Both the position numbers and the translations under genes were made by a program. Shown here piece by piece: positions 1 to 9,526 of a DNA stretch of 64,000 nucleotides. This DNA is from CBDDKU01 sp965230375 (GTDB taxonomy: Bacteria; Bacteroidota; Bacteroidia; Flavobacteriales_D; Cryomorphaceae), in assembly GCA_965230375.1 (NCBI GenBank), contig CBDDKU010000028.1, positions 1 to 64,000 on the forward strand. Direction: 5' to 3'. The notes under the pieces were generated by a model. It was not told the DNA's origin. It searched no databases and worked only from the letters and a program-made list of their open reading frames with translations. Position 1 is the first letter of the stretch. Every line of letters starts with the position of its first letter.

Positions 1-1242
1 GTCGCTAGGCAACACGATTGGGCATTCTTGGGAAGTTCCTTCCCCGGTAGGAGCGTAGGCATGACCTTGGGAAGTTGAATAAGCCGCTCGAAAATAATGT
101 CCTACGCGACTTGGACCTTCGAGGTAGATGCCAAGGTAATCTGTGAGAGGTTGTTCATGTTCCGGTATTGATTTAGATTGTTTCTTTTCGCTATTAAACC
201 AGCCGAGCATAACTCCGCTGTCCGCACCTGCACTTTTGAGTACCATCGTACCTGAAGCGTTCAGCTGCGAATCTAAATCGAGCAATTCCGTAGTGTCGGC
301 ATAGTAAGCTGGTCTTTCATCGCGGAAGATAATGCCTCCAATTTCACCATTACTATTTCCCGCAATATTTGTATTACTAAATCCGAAATCGTGATAAGGG
401 CGCAAGACATTTTGCTTGTAGGTTATTTGATTGCCCAAAGCTTCCCATTCAGGGTCAGAATCAAAAGAAAGCTTCTTTCCATCAAGAGTGATGTCGTCAA
501 GGTACACCTCCATCGCATCGCCCGGAGTTTGTTGACACCAGATACCAAAACGATCGAAAATTGCCCCCAATTCTTTATTTCCAGGGTGAAGGGGTAAGGA
601 GTAAGAGTCGTTGTCGATAACGAATTCGAGCTGTCCTAATCCCTTTTCCCCTTCTGGATCGTAAGACAACTTCCAGTGATGAACCGTTCCGTCTGCTCGG
701 AAGGGGGGAGTCGCGGTAGTTTGGTAGCGAGTACCTTCAAATGCTCCGCTTCCTCCGGTAGCACGATTCTTTGTGCCATATTCGTAGAATAGCCAATATT
801 TACCGCCGTTTCCGTCGATACGGAATGCCAAAGAACTAGGTGTTCTCCAGCCGACGGAGTCTTGGTGATTGAACCAACCGATCAATACCCCGCTGCTTCC
901 GCTAGCTTGACGCACCGAGAATTTACCTGAAGCTGAAAATTTATCTTGGAGGGATTTTGGTTCAATTTTCAAGGCGTAATAGGCTCGACGATGTGCTCGA
1001 TGGACACGACCGCCGATTTCTCCGAGTTGACTACCTCCTGCAAAATTGCTGCGCTGATATCCAAAGTTTTGCGTTGCAATTGGGAGTTTTTGGGGGAGCA
1101 GTCGATTTCGATGTCCTTCCCAGTTAGGGGCTATATCAAAATTGGCAAAAGTAGCAGAATGTGGCTCAGAGGAATGTGTTGTAGCATTGATTGAAATAGA
1201 TAACCAAAGAACAAGAAGTAGTAAAAAAATTATCCTATGCAT
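1..1242 (-). CDS. Secreted LamG/concanavalin A-like protein, C-terminus beyond window
   Basis: The reading frame runs without a stop for 414 codons from an ATG at 1242 to the window edge, so the C-terminus is missing. The first 20 residues form a signal peptide (MHRIIFLLLLVLWLSISINA). The visible part has two copies of one module. Each begins with a short Gly-Glu-Ile-Gly-Gly segment (SQLGEIGGRVHR, then SNGEIGGIIFRDERPAYYA) and continues through an SG-V-L/M-GWFN segment, which fits a jelly-roll lectin fold. No catalytic motif is recognisable. It lies 24 bp downstream of the sialidase on the same strand, so a joint role in breaking down host or algal glycans is an inference. The fold assignment is moderate and the function unknown. 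Confidence 0.6.
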   Translation of the reverse strand, partial: MHRIIFLLLLVLWLSISINATTHSSEPHSATFANFDIAPNWEGHRNRLLPQKLPIATQNFGYQRSNFAGGSQLGEIGGRVHRAHRRAYYALKIEPKSLQDKFSASGKFSVRQASGSSGVLIGWFNHQDSVGWRTPSSLAFRIDGNGGKYWLFYEYGTKNRATGGSGAFEGTRYQTTATPPFRADGTVHHWKLSYDPEGEKGLGQLEFVIDNDSYSLPLHPGNKELGAIFDRFGIWCQQTPGDAMEVYLDDITLDGKKLSFDSDPEWEALGNQITYKQNVLRPYHDFGFSNTNIAGNSNGEIGGIIFRDERPAYYADTTELLDLDSQLNASGTMVLKSAGADSGVMLGWFNSEKKQSKSIPEHEQPLTDYLGIYLEGPSRVGHYFRAAYSTSQGHAYAPTGEGTSQECPIVLPSD

Positions 1243-1265
1243 AATGGAGCCTATTGGTATCTGAG

Positions 1266-2862
1266 CTACTGAAGTAGTTCTTCAATTGAAATTTTTTCGA
1301 AAACTAGGTGAGCACCGCTACCTTCGTAAACAATACCAACGTGTCGTTCGTCAATTCGAGTGATACTTGGATAGCCTGCTCCTTGGCCTTCGTCGAGTAA
1401 AATCCGATTTTGTTTTGGCCAAGTTTGTCCTTCGTCGAAACTAACCTGCAAAGTATGATGTGTGCGAGCAGATTGAGAGTGCGGATTGGCAAATAAAAGG
1501 ACCGATCCAGGTTGTCCTTGCTTCCGATAATCAAATCGATAAGTGCTCCCGTTGCAGACGGGTTCAATCAGCGCTTTGCGATGCGAGGTGTGCGGTGTCC
1601 ACGTTTTTCCTAGGTCCTTGGTGATTTGAACAGTACGAAATTTCATCGGTCGCTTAGAACGGCAATTGAGCATGATTGAACCATCGGACAGTTGTACGGC
1701 TTGACATTCGTTGCTGCCGTAGGAGGGTGTCGAGGGTGCCCAAGTTTTACCGTGGTTGTGACTGATAAGTAAGTTTGAAAAGATCTCATCATTTGCATCC
1801 CGACCTTGGGTAGGCATTACTAGATGTGCCGTCATTAAGGGCGATACCCTGTTGAGGTGATGGGGCATAGAGAATCCATTTGGGATTCTTCCAACTGCTG
1901 GTCATGTTTTCTGGGGTTGACCAGGATTGTCCGTCGTCAGTTGAGCGTACCATCATAAATTGGGCGCTTTTGCCGATTTCGAACCCCGGTTCTGAGCCAT
2001 CCTTGCCCCATTGGTGCTTTCCGGGGCGACCGTTCATCCAGACAGCAAAGCAGAAAATTTCCCCTGTCGCTGGATCAACAATCAACCCAGGGTCGCTGAC
2101 GCCGTTAACTTCTTGTGGCATATCTCCGTAGGTGCCCATATCCATGATCACGCGCTGCGGTAGCCAGGTGCGTCCGCCATCGATGCTGCGTAGAAGCCCA
2201 ATATCAATATCTTCCTGAAGGTCACGCCCCTTGCGCCTACGCATGTCATAAGCACATAAGAGCGTACCATTTGCCGTTGTTGCTAACGTGGGGATTCGGT
2301 ACGTATGCACGCCGTCGTCCCAATGCTTGCGTAGGGCTATGCCGATTCGTTTTTGTACATGAGGAGTTTGGTCGACCGCCTCAATTTTGCCTGAAGAAGT
2401 TGCAATAGAAATCTCTTTGGCGTCGACTGATTCATTGAGGTCTGCGTTAGGTTTAAGGCGACAACTTATCCAAAAAGAGTTTTTGCCCGAATTGAGTCGA
2501 GCGTGGCCTGAGAAAGTAAGTTGATGCTTTGCAAGTAGTCGTTCTCCGTATTGTTTCTCGCTGGAGAAACTACCATCCTCTTTAGCAAAAAAAATTGCCA
2601 GCGATTCAATATTATTCGCACCCTCAAGTGTCATGGAGATCGAGTGAAGTTGAACGAAAGGCACTGTTGATTCAACTGAGAGTTTAATTAAAGGGTTGTA
2701 TTCATTGCGAATTAATACTGGGCGGACTTGCTGGCTAGTATGCGCTGTTAGTTCTCGCCCCGTTGCTGGTTGAGCAACAAATGATAAAGCTAGGACGGCA
2801 AAGTATAGTCCAAAATAATCCTGATTGGTGATCGTCGAAGTGCCTTGCCAGTATTTGTGCAT
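1266..2862 (-). pseudogene. Exo-alpha-sialidase (BNR repeats), broken by a frameshift
   Basis: This is a secreted sialidase that would cleave terminal sialic acids (EC 3.2.1.18). The ATG at 2862 gives a signal peptide ending near residue 34; an ATG about 35 codons upstream would put a non-signal leader in front. Residues about 55-165 look like the N-terminal domain that precedes BNR sialidase propellers. A YRIP motif lies at 188-191. Five Asp-box repeats are visible: SIDGGRTW (226-233), STDDGQSW (307-314) and, after the break, SHNHGKTW, TKDLGKTW and SFDEGQTW. The frame breaks at about 1824: the first part reads LNDGT then junk, and the next frame resumes with LVMPTQGRD. Removing one base there restores about 530 residues, the usual family length. 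It is either a sequencing error or a recent inactivation. Confidence 0.85.
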
Positions 2863-3152
2863 AGGATTTTGTTTCGTAATCGAAAAAGAATAGTAAAAGG
2901 CGGTTACATCAAATGGTAACATCATTTGGTGATTGCTAATTTTCGAAATCTTCCAGCCTGTTGTCAAACAGTTATTTCAAAAACTTATGCAAACTAAAGG
3001 GTACTAAAAGCGATTTCTTATGAATTGATTCGTATTGCGTGCTGGCCATGAGAGAAAAAAACAACAGCGAAAAGCGTATCGCAATTGACCTTCGGGAATT
3101 TAACTTTAGCCGCTAAAATGCTTCGCTCGCTTGTGATTTCGTGGAATGCCTT

Positions 3153-3948
3153 ATGATGTTGCGTTATGTCAATTTGGGATTGATTAGTCTAACGCTTTGT
3201 GGCTGTCTTTCATTTTTAAGGCCAAACCATTCGGATTCGTCTACGCCGTTTCGACATCAGGTAAAAAAGGATCAATTAATTATCCACAGCGATTTTCTGC
3301 TCCCAAGCCAGCATCGATTAATCGAGGATTTGCGGGTGCAACGATCCCGATTAAACGAAAAACTCAAGTTGCCGGTAACTGAGGAGCCAATCCATATTTT
3401 TTTGTTTTCCGAGGAAGACAAATATCATGATTTTGTAGATCAGCGATTTCCTCGTTATGCCGACCGACGTGCTGTGTTTGTAGAGACGGATATCCAACTT
3501 TCGGTCTACGCCCACTGGGGAGATCGGGTGGCCGAGGATTTACGTCATGAGATTTCGCACGGTTATCTTCATGCTGCGATATCAAATTTGCCGCTCTGGC
3601 TCGACGAAGGGCTAGCAGAATATTTCGAAGTAGGGCGAGGACGTGGAGGTATCAATCAAGCGCATTTGGACTATTTGCTGGCAAAGATTGATTTAGAGAA
3701 TTGGCAACCTCAGTTGTTACAGCTAGAAAAACTGCCATTGTCTGCATCGATGACCCAAGCCGACTATGCTGAGGCTTGGGCTTGGGTGCATTTTCTTTTG
3801 GAATCGGAAAGTAAATCTGAAATTTTTAACGGACTATCTTGCAGAGCTTCGCGAAAATTCAGAACCGTTATCGTTGGAATCAAGAATCAATCGTAGATTA
3901 GCTCACCCGAATTTAGCATTGATCGAATATTTACAAATGCTTCGCTAA
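3153..3948 (+). pseudogene. Lipoprotein zinc metalloprotease (DUF1570-like), frameshifted near its end
   Basis: The ATG at 3153 opens a lipoprotein signal (LTLCGC) and is preferred to the upstream GTG at 3141. A gluzincin-type site follows: HEISH at about residues 132-136, and WLDEGLAEYFE about 16 residues later supplies the third zinc ligand. This resembles planctomycete DUF1570/peptidase MA-like proteins. In the starting frame the protein ends at 3896 with an unrelated tail. A second frame carries the natural continuation (LTDYLAELRENSEPLSLESR) to a stop at 3948. The switch falls in a five-T run at 3823-3827, where one missing T would explain it. A homopolymer error is therefore likely and the gene is probably intact in the organism. 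The substrate is unknown. Confidence 0.7.
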
Positions 3949-3975
3949 TGCGGACAGAGATACGACTGTATTTCA

Positions 3976-5016
3976 TTATAGAAATTGATTGATTTGTCCT
4001 GTGTAGAAAGAAAACAGGCGAAAAATCATCGAGATTATAAAAGCTCCGATAAGTATCCATACCCCATAGCCAGCCGTCTGTGCCAGAATAGTGGTTGCTG
4101 ATTGTGCACGCTGCTGATAGTCGGCTGAAACATGCTCCAAAGTTTCGACTAAACGCCCTCCTTGCTCGCCGACGGCAATGCTGTTTAGTAGATCTGTAGG
4201 GAATAGCCCCGTCCCTTTCAGGACTGAGTGGATGGTCTTCCCGTGCTCGATACCTTCAGCAACTTGAATTCCATATCGTGAAAAATAGTCGTTGCCAGTT
4301 GTTTCCAAAGCAAGCGGTAAAGCAATTCTTAAGTCCATGGGCGTATCTAAGACCAATTGTAATGCCCAAGTGAAACGCGAAATGGCGATGGTCTTTAAGG
4401 CTCCTCCTATGACTGGAAGTTTTATGGCAAACCGTTGAAGGCTTTTCGACCATCCCACTCCTCGTCGAGCCGCTTCGATCGTAAGCAAAACAAAAATAGC
4501 AGATAGGATTAATGCATTGCTGTAAAGGAAGAGGCCAGTATTACCAACTAAACCAAATCCTAAAATATCGATAGAATTTTCTGAGGGTTGGCGATTAGCA
4601 GGTAGGAATCCCATGACCCAAATCAAAATCCCGATGACAAAAAGCGCCAATACTAGCTGCATCAGTGGCCAAGCCAACTGTCCCAGAAAACTGCGTTTGG
4701 ATTTCAGACTGCGGTCGTAGTGAGCGGCTAGGCGTTCGTAGGTCTGATCGAGTTGTCCGCTTGTTTCGCCGACTTCGACCATTTTGCGAAACAACGGGGG
4801 AAAATATTTTCCCGTGGCAGTGAGGGCGTCGGTTAAAGATTTTCTATTTTCTAATTCCTGGCTAACTAAAGCGATCGCTCTTTGCTGCGTTTTAGATCCT
4901 TTTTCTGCTTCGCTGCTCCAAATTTTCCGATCTTGAACGCCTGCTTTCGTCGAAATCGCCAAACGATGGCATAATTGCGCAAGTGGCTTCAGGCGAATAC
5001 AAGGTGAAAGGAACAT
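3976..5016 (-). CDS. Type II secretion system F family inner-membrane protein
   Basis: This 346-residue protein has the two-repeat GspF/PilC layout. A cytosolic helical domain contains the family signature around SLTDALTATGKYFPPLFRKM and VGETSGQLDQTYERLA. Hydrophobic segments follow at about 115-135 and 160-180. A second copy of the domain holds VGEQGGRLVETLEHVS, and a last membrane segment lies near the C-terminus. GspF proteins form the inner-membrane platform under a pseudopilus or type IV pilus. No other secretion gene is adjacent, so the machine it serves cannot be named. It is convergent with the metalloprotease gene, with 27 bp between the stops. Confidence 0.85.
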   Translation of the reverse strand: MFLSPCIRLKPLAQLCHRLAISTKAGVQDRKIWSSEAEKGSKTQQRAIALVSQELENRKSLTDALTATGKYFPPLFRKMVEVGETSGQLDQTYERLAAHYDRSLKSKRSFLGQLAWPLMQLVLALFVIGILIWVMGFLPANRQPSENSIDILGFGLVGNTGLFLYSNALILSAIFVLLTIEAARRGVGWSKSLQRFAIKLPVIGGALKTIAISRFTWALQLVLDTPMDLRIALPLALETTGNDYFSRYGIQVAEGIEHGKTIHSVLKGTGLFPTDLLNSIAVGEQGGRLVETLEHVSADYQQRAQSATTILAQTAGYGVWILIGAFIISMIFRLFSFYTGQINQFL

Positions 5017-5116
5017 CGGGCAATTCAGATTCTTCGAAGAACGAATTTAATTAAAATGCAAATAGAAATGAGAGAGTGCTGAGAAAGTCCTAGAATGGGA
5101 TTGGCTCTAATTAACT

Positions 5117-6757
5117 TTATGCTTGGAGGGGTGTAAATTCAAATTTACCACCGTCAAATAATCCTAGATCACTAAGCTTGAGTTCGGGAATGACCAGTAG
5201 GGCCATAAATGAGAGTGTCATATAAGGGGCACGGAGATTCGACCCCCAGGCTTTCACGGCTTGATCTAGTTTGCTATAAGCATCGGCCACTTCTTGGCAG
5301 GTGCCGGTAGCCATTAAACCGGCAATAGGTAATGGTAAGATTTCTTGAAAACCTTGGTTCATACAAACAGCACTCAAGCCTCCCTGGCATTGCATCACTC
5401 TGTTTATGGCAGCAGCCAAGTCTTGATCGTTTGTACCAACGGCTATTACGTTATGCGAATCATGGGCCACACTCGATGCAAGGGCCCCCCGTTTAAGTCC
5501 AAAGTTTTTTACGAATGCAATGGCCGGCTTTTCCTCTTGATATCGATTGACCACCACCATTTTCAATATGTCGTTTTCAATATCGCATAGAATCTTTCCG
5601 TCTGCTATTTTAGCTTGAGCCGTTATGCGGTTTGTAATCAACTGGCCATCCATAGCTTCGATGACCTGTAAAGAACCGCTTTCTTTTATGACTTCTAGAT
5701 CTTTGGGTTCGACAGTATTGGTATGAAATCTATTTGCCATTTCGGGTTCTACTTGAGGGATAGTAGTTCTACCTTGATTTGCAACTAAATTGCCGTCGAT
5801 CCAAGTACGCAGAACTCCAAACTCTTCTAAAGAGTCTATTTCGATAAAGTCAGCAGGATCGCCAATTCTCAGCTGCCCTACGTCGAGAGCATAGTGTTCG
5901 ATCGGATTTAAGCATGCTGCTTGCAGACAATCGAAAACACTGATGCCATTTTTGACGGCTTTCCGCACCAGTAGGTTGATATGCCCGTTAACGAGTTCGT
6001 CTGGATGTTTGTCGTCGCTACACAGCATAGTTTGCTGTGGATATTCGCCAATGAGTGGATACAAAGCGTCGAAGTTACGCGCAGCCGATCCTTCACGAAT
6101 TGAGATTTTGGCACCAGCTGAAATTTTATCAAGCGCTTCCTCTTTCGTGAAACATTCGTGATCAGTCGTAATCCCCGCTGCAATATATCGGGCAGCTGCG
6201 TCGCCCCGTAATCCTGGCGCATGCCCGTCGACCGGTTTGCTGCGTTGGTGTGCAGCTGCGATTTTTGCCATGCATTGGGAATCGTTGTGGAGAACCCCTG
6301 GGAAATTCATCATTTCGCTGAGATATAAAATCCTTGGGTCGTCAAGCAGGGTTTCAACTTCTGCGACGGTTATCTCAGCTCCAGCTGTTTCAAAGGTTGT
6401 TGCTGGTACGCAAGAAGGGGCACCAAAATAAAACTTGAACGGCACCTGGGAGGCGTTTTCGAGCATGTAATGAACGCCCGAAAGTCCAAGTACATTTCCA
6501 ATTTCATGCGGATCGCTCACCGTTGCTACTGTGCCGTGAACGACGGCCGCACGGGCGAATTCACTTGGTGCAAGCATCGAGCTTTCGATATGCACGTGTG
6601 CATCGATAAATCCGGGTATCAGAAAAGTCGTCGGGCAAGAATCGATGCGTTCGATTGCACTGATCCGTCCAGCTTCGATAGAAACTTCGGCTGCATGAAT
6701 AGTTCGATTTGCAACATCGACCAGATTACCTTGTACGCGTTGCAAATCGGTCGTCAT
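5117..6757 (-). CDS. ade: Adenine deaminase
   Basis: This enzyme converts adenine to hypoxanthine and ammonia in purine salvage. It is a 546-residue amidohydrolase. The first metal site is PGFIDAHVHIESS near residues 48-60. The family motif SDPHEIGNVLG follows, then GHAPGL, TTDHEC and the SDDKHPDEL segment. The C-terminal domain carries AHDSHNVIAVG, typical of bacterial Ade. The ATG at 6757 (MTTDLQRV) is preferred to one five codons upstream because it fits the usual N-terminus. It lies 36 bp downstream of the disordered-protein gene on the same strand and is probably co-transcribed with it. Confidence 0.95.
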   Translation of the reverse strand: MTTDLQRVQGNLVDVANRTIHAAEVSIEAGRISAIERIDSCPTTFLIPGFIDAHVHIESSMLAPSEFARAAVVHGTVATVSDPHEIGNVLGLSGVHYMLENASQVPFKFYFGAPSCVPATTFETAGAEITVAEVETLLDDPRILYLSEMMNFPGVLHNDSQCMAKIAAAHQRSKPVDGHAPGLRGDAAARYIAAGITTDHECFTKEEALDKISAGAKISIREGSAARNFDALYPLIGEYPQQTMLCSDDKHPDELVNGHINLLVRKAVKNGISVFDCLQAACLNPIEHYALDVGQLRIGDPADFIEIDSLEEFGVLRTWIDGNLVANQGRTTIPQVEPEMANRFHTNTVEPKDLEVIKESGSLQVIEAMDGQLITNRITAQAKIADGKILCDIENDILKMVVVNRYQEEKPAIAFVKNFGLKRGALASSVAHDSHNVIAVGTNDQDLAAAINRVMQCQGGLSAVCMNQGFQEILPLPIAGLMATGTCQEVADAYSKLDQAVKAWGSNLRAPYMTLSFMALLVIPELKLSDLGLFDGGKFEFTPLQA

Positions 6758-6793
6758 GCAATATGACTCCATTCGATGCTACTGAAATTTATG

Positions 6794-7954
6794 CTAGTTC
6801 TTTTTGCTACGACGCCGACCGCCGCGGCCGCGACCTCGTGAAGAAGTGGACTTATTCGGGGATTTGCTTCTCTGCTCCAAGTTGGCGTCGACAATTCCAC
6901 CGATGGCTTCTGCCCAAGTTGGCAAATTGCGATGAGCCGATCTCGATCGAGATGAGCTACGGCGACCACTGTCTGTATCTCGCACTCCGTCGTCAAAAGC
7001 CTCAGAGAGATCGTCGTCTTGATCGTCAGTATTGTCAGAAGAAAGTCGCTTCTCTTCAGCTGAAGGGTCCGGTTTCGACGAGCGACGACCACGTCGCCTT
7101 GAGCGTCTTCGATGAGGTTTTTCGTCGGCTTCATCAGCGGTAGCAAGATCTTCTGATAATGAAGAGTCTATGTCTTCTTCAACTTCAGAAATTGTGTTTT
7201 CCTCGTTAGTCTTTTTTCCACGTCCCCGACGTCGCCGACGTCGCCGACGTGGGCGACGATCTTCTTCCTCTTCTTCTGAATCTTCTTCACTCTCTGGAGC
7301 AGGCTTCACTTCAAAGCCGAACGGGTCAGAAAAATCTTTTAAAGGCTCATCGGATTCTGTTTCTACTTCCGAGTCTTGAACAGCCCAGGCTGAACCTCCT
7401 GCAGTGAACAATGCATCAAACGCATTGCGGGCATCCTCGCCCGACATGCCTTGTTCGTCTTCTTCATCACCTTCGGAATCGCCTTGCAACTCATCGACTT
7501 CATCAGCATGAGTATCATTAATTACTTCCGATGAATCTTCCGACCAATCGGACTGGTCCATGACTTTATCGATTTCGCTGGGTAATGGAGGAAGAGGAGT
7601 TTCTAAGGTTTCTAAGTTGCTGGAGTCGGATATTTCTTCAAAGGTTGGCTCTTCTGAGATCGAAGGGGCTTCAGCGACCACATCTGAAACGGCTTCTTCT
7701 TGTGGAATCTCTGCTGAATCGGATAACTCGTTTTCAGGTTCATCCTCAACTTCTATACCTAATGAATCTGCTAACCCAGTCCAGTCACTAGGAGTCGCTT
7801 TTTGGGATTCGTAGGCTTCATTGTCTTTTTCAGCCGCTACGGGAGGAATTTCGGTAGCAGGGGCTTGTTTTCGTTCAAAAGAATCTGGAGTTGGATCAAT
7901 TCCAAGTTCGCCAACAAGGTCGTCCCACGGGGATTTCGATTCGTTTTCGTCCAT
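6794..7954 (-). CDS. Large disordered acidic/Arg-rich protein with repeated W-x-x-L-x-x-x-L-G-I motif
   Basis: This 386-residue protein has no recognisable catalytic domain. Its N-terminal half is highly acidic and carries two copies of a short motif: SPWDDLVGELGID at about 8-20 and SDWTGLADSLGIE at about 56-68. An FDALF segment and a DPFGFEV segment follow. The middle and C-terminal parts hold poly-Arg blocks (RRPRRRRRRRRGRG, RRRSRRRGRR) separated by acidic stretches. The protein ends in an RG-rich tail (SSRGRGRGGRRRSKKN) after an NLPTWAEAIGG segment. The composition suggests nucleic-acid binding and short-motif docking, which is inference. It precedes adenine deaminase by 36 bp. I do not recognise the family beyond similar-looking planctomycete hypotheticals. 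Confidence 0.75.
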   Translation of the reverse strand: MDENESKSPWDDLVGELGIDPTPDSFERKQAPATEIPPVAAEKDNEAYESQKATPSDWTGLADSLGIEVEDEPENELSDSAEIPQEEAVSDVVAEAPSISEEPTFEEISDSSNLETLETPLPPLPSEIDKVMDQSDWSEDSSEVINDTHADEVDELQGDSEGDEEDEQGMSGEDARNAFDALFTAGGSAWAVQDSEVETESDEPLKDFSDPFGFEVKPAPESEEDSEEEEEDRRPRRRRRRRRGRGKKTNEENTISEVEEDIDSSLSEDLATADEADEKPHRRRSRRRGRRSSKPDPSAEEKRLSSDNTDDQDDDLSEAFDDGVRDTDSGRRSSSRSRSAHRNLPTWAEAIGGIVDANLEQRSKSPNKSTSSRGRGRGGRRRSKKN

Positions 7955-8220
7955 TCTGTCTTTTTTGGAAACCTATAATATATATGTTGGGCTGAAGGTT
8001 TTGATTATGTATTACACAACTGGAAATTCACGTTTCAGCTTTTCTGATGCACTAATCAATATACGGCGAATTGCAAAAGTGGAAAAGGTACGCCAAAAGG
8101 GCGACTAGGCAAGTTTTTGGGATATCTTTCTGGGGCAATGCAATAAACTGCGGTCCCATGCCGAAGTACCGCTAAAGCTTGGGATCTGGAGGATTTAGGT
8201 TTTTACGGAGATTTCAAAAC

Positions 8221-9492
8221 ATGACTGCAAATGATCATGACAAAAAGCTTCTACATCTGGAAATTCCAGTAATCGAAGAAATTGAAGTTCGCGGGCATAT
8301 TATCGATAGTCTGATCCTGCCTAAGGTGCTCGACTGTATTACTACGGCAGGCGGTTCTTTTAGAATAAAGCATATCGAAGTAGGGCAAAATCGCAACGAT
8401 CCGAGCGCAGCTGTTATTGAGGTTCAGGCTGCCGACGAGTCAAGTTTGCAATCCATCCTTGCGCAAGTTGCCGATCATGGTGCAGTTCCAACAACCAGCC
8501 ATGATTGTCATCTGGAGAATGCGGACATTGCTGGTGCATTTCCAGAAGGATTCTATAGCACGACAAATCAGAAGACTGAAGTGCGACTCAACGGCAATTG
8601 GCATTCTGTGTTGAATCAAGAGATGGACTGCGGCATTACAATCGATCCAATTACAAGTGAAGCACGTTGCCTACCTATGTCGGACGTGGAAATTGGGATG
8701 CCAATAGTCGTAGGTCATCAGGGAACACGAGTCTTACCGTTAGAAAGAGTTGAACAGGATCACGCTTTTGCTTTTATGAATAGTTCCGTATCTACGGAGA
8801 AGCCAAAGGGTGTAGTTATCCGTCAAATTGCTCGGCAGTTGTTCGACAATCGAAGAGGAAACGGAAAAACACTGCTTGTGGGAGGACCAGCCATCGTGCA
8901 TACGGGGAGCGGTGGCTTGATGTGTGATTTAATAAGAGGCGGTTACATCCACAAGTTATTTGCTGGCAATGCTTTGGCAACACATGACATCGAGCAGGCG
9001 CTCTACGGAACCAGCTTGGGAGTGAATGTAGACGAAGGTAGCCTTGCAGACACCGGTCACGAACATCATTTGAGGGCGATCAACCGTATCCGAAGGGCAG
9101 GTTCTATCGCTGCTGCGGTTGAAGAGAAGCTCTTGCAGTCGGGCATTATGTATGAGTGTGTTAAAAACGAGGTTGAATTTCAACTAGCGGGGAGCATTCG
9201 AGACGATGGACCATTGCCAGACGTTGTGACCGACGCCTTGGAAAATCAACGCCGGATGCGCAAGAGTATAGCTGACGTTACTTTCTGCTTAATGATTGCG
9301 ACAACACTCCATTCAATTGCTGTGGGGAATTTATTACCAGCATGGGTAAATGTGGTTTGTGTAGATATCAACCCGTCGACGGTAATCAAGCTTAGCGATC
9401 GAGGTAGTTTTCAAACCGTAGGTTTGGTGACAGACGTAGAGCCGTTTTTGAGGTCGTTGCTGGCAGAATTAAGTCGACTCGAAAACAAGTAG
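8221..9492 (+). CDS. LOR/SDH (TIGR00300) protein, ornithine cyclodeaminase-type half of a split AgrE
   Basis: This 423-residue protein matches the family that forms the middle and C-terminal parts of cyanobacterial AgrE/ArgZ, where the C-terminal domain converts ornithine to proline. The LOR/SDH N-terminal domain fills roughly residues 8-190. The second domain contains GGPAIVHTGSGGLM, GNALATHDIEQALYGTSLG and the DTGHEHHLRAIN segment. The ATG at 8221 has a GGAG eight bases upstream; a TTG at 8179 would add a leader absent from the family. The next gene starts 34 bp later and encodes the arginine dihydrolase domain that in AgrE is the N-terminal part. The pair therefore plausibly runs arginine to ornithine to proline. 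Confidence 0.85.
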   Translation: MTANDHDKKLLHLEIPVIEEIEVRGHIIDSLILPKVLDCITTAGGSFRIKHIEVGQNRNDPSAAVIEVQAADESSLQSILAQVADHGAVPTTSHDCHLENADIAGAFPEGFYSTTNQKTEVRLNGNWHSVLNQEMDCGITIDPITSEARCLPMSDVEIGMPIVVGHQGTRVLPLERVEQDHAFAFMNSSVSTEKPKGVVIRQIARQLFDNRRGNGKTLLVGGPAIVHTGSGGLMCDLIRGGYIHKLFAGNALATHDIEQALYGTSLGVNVDEGSLADTGHEHHLRAINRIRRAGSIAAAVEEKLLQSGIMYECVKNEVEFQLAGSIRDDGPLPDVVTDALENQRRMRKSIADVTFCLMIATTLHSIAVGNLLPAWVNVVCVDINPSTVIKLSDRGSFQTVGLVTDVEPFLRSLLAELSRLENK

Positions 9493-9526
9493 GATGATTC
9501 TGCAGTAATTCTAGGATGTAAGTTTC

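Noticed and set aside
7170..7814. Ser-rich plus-strand frames
   Set aside because: They are antisense to the Glu/Asp and Arg-rich protein and reflect its composition.
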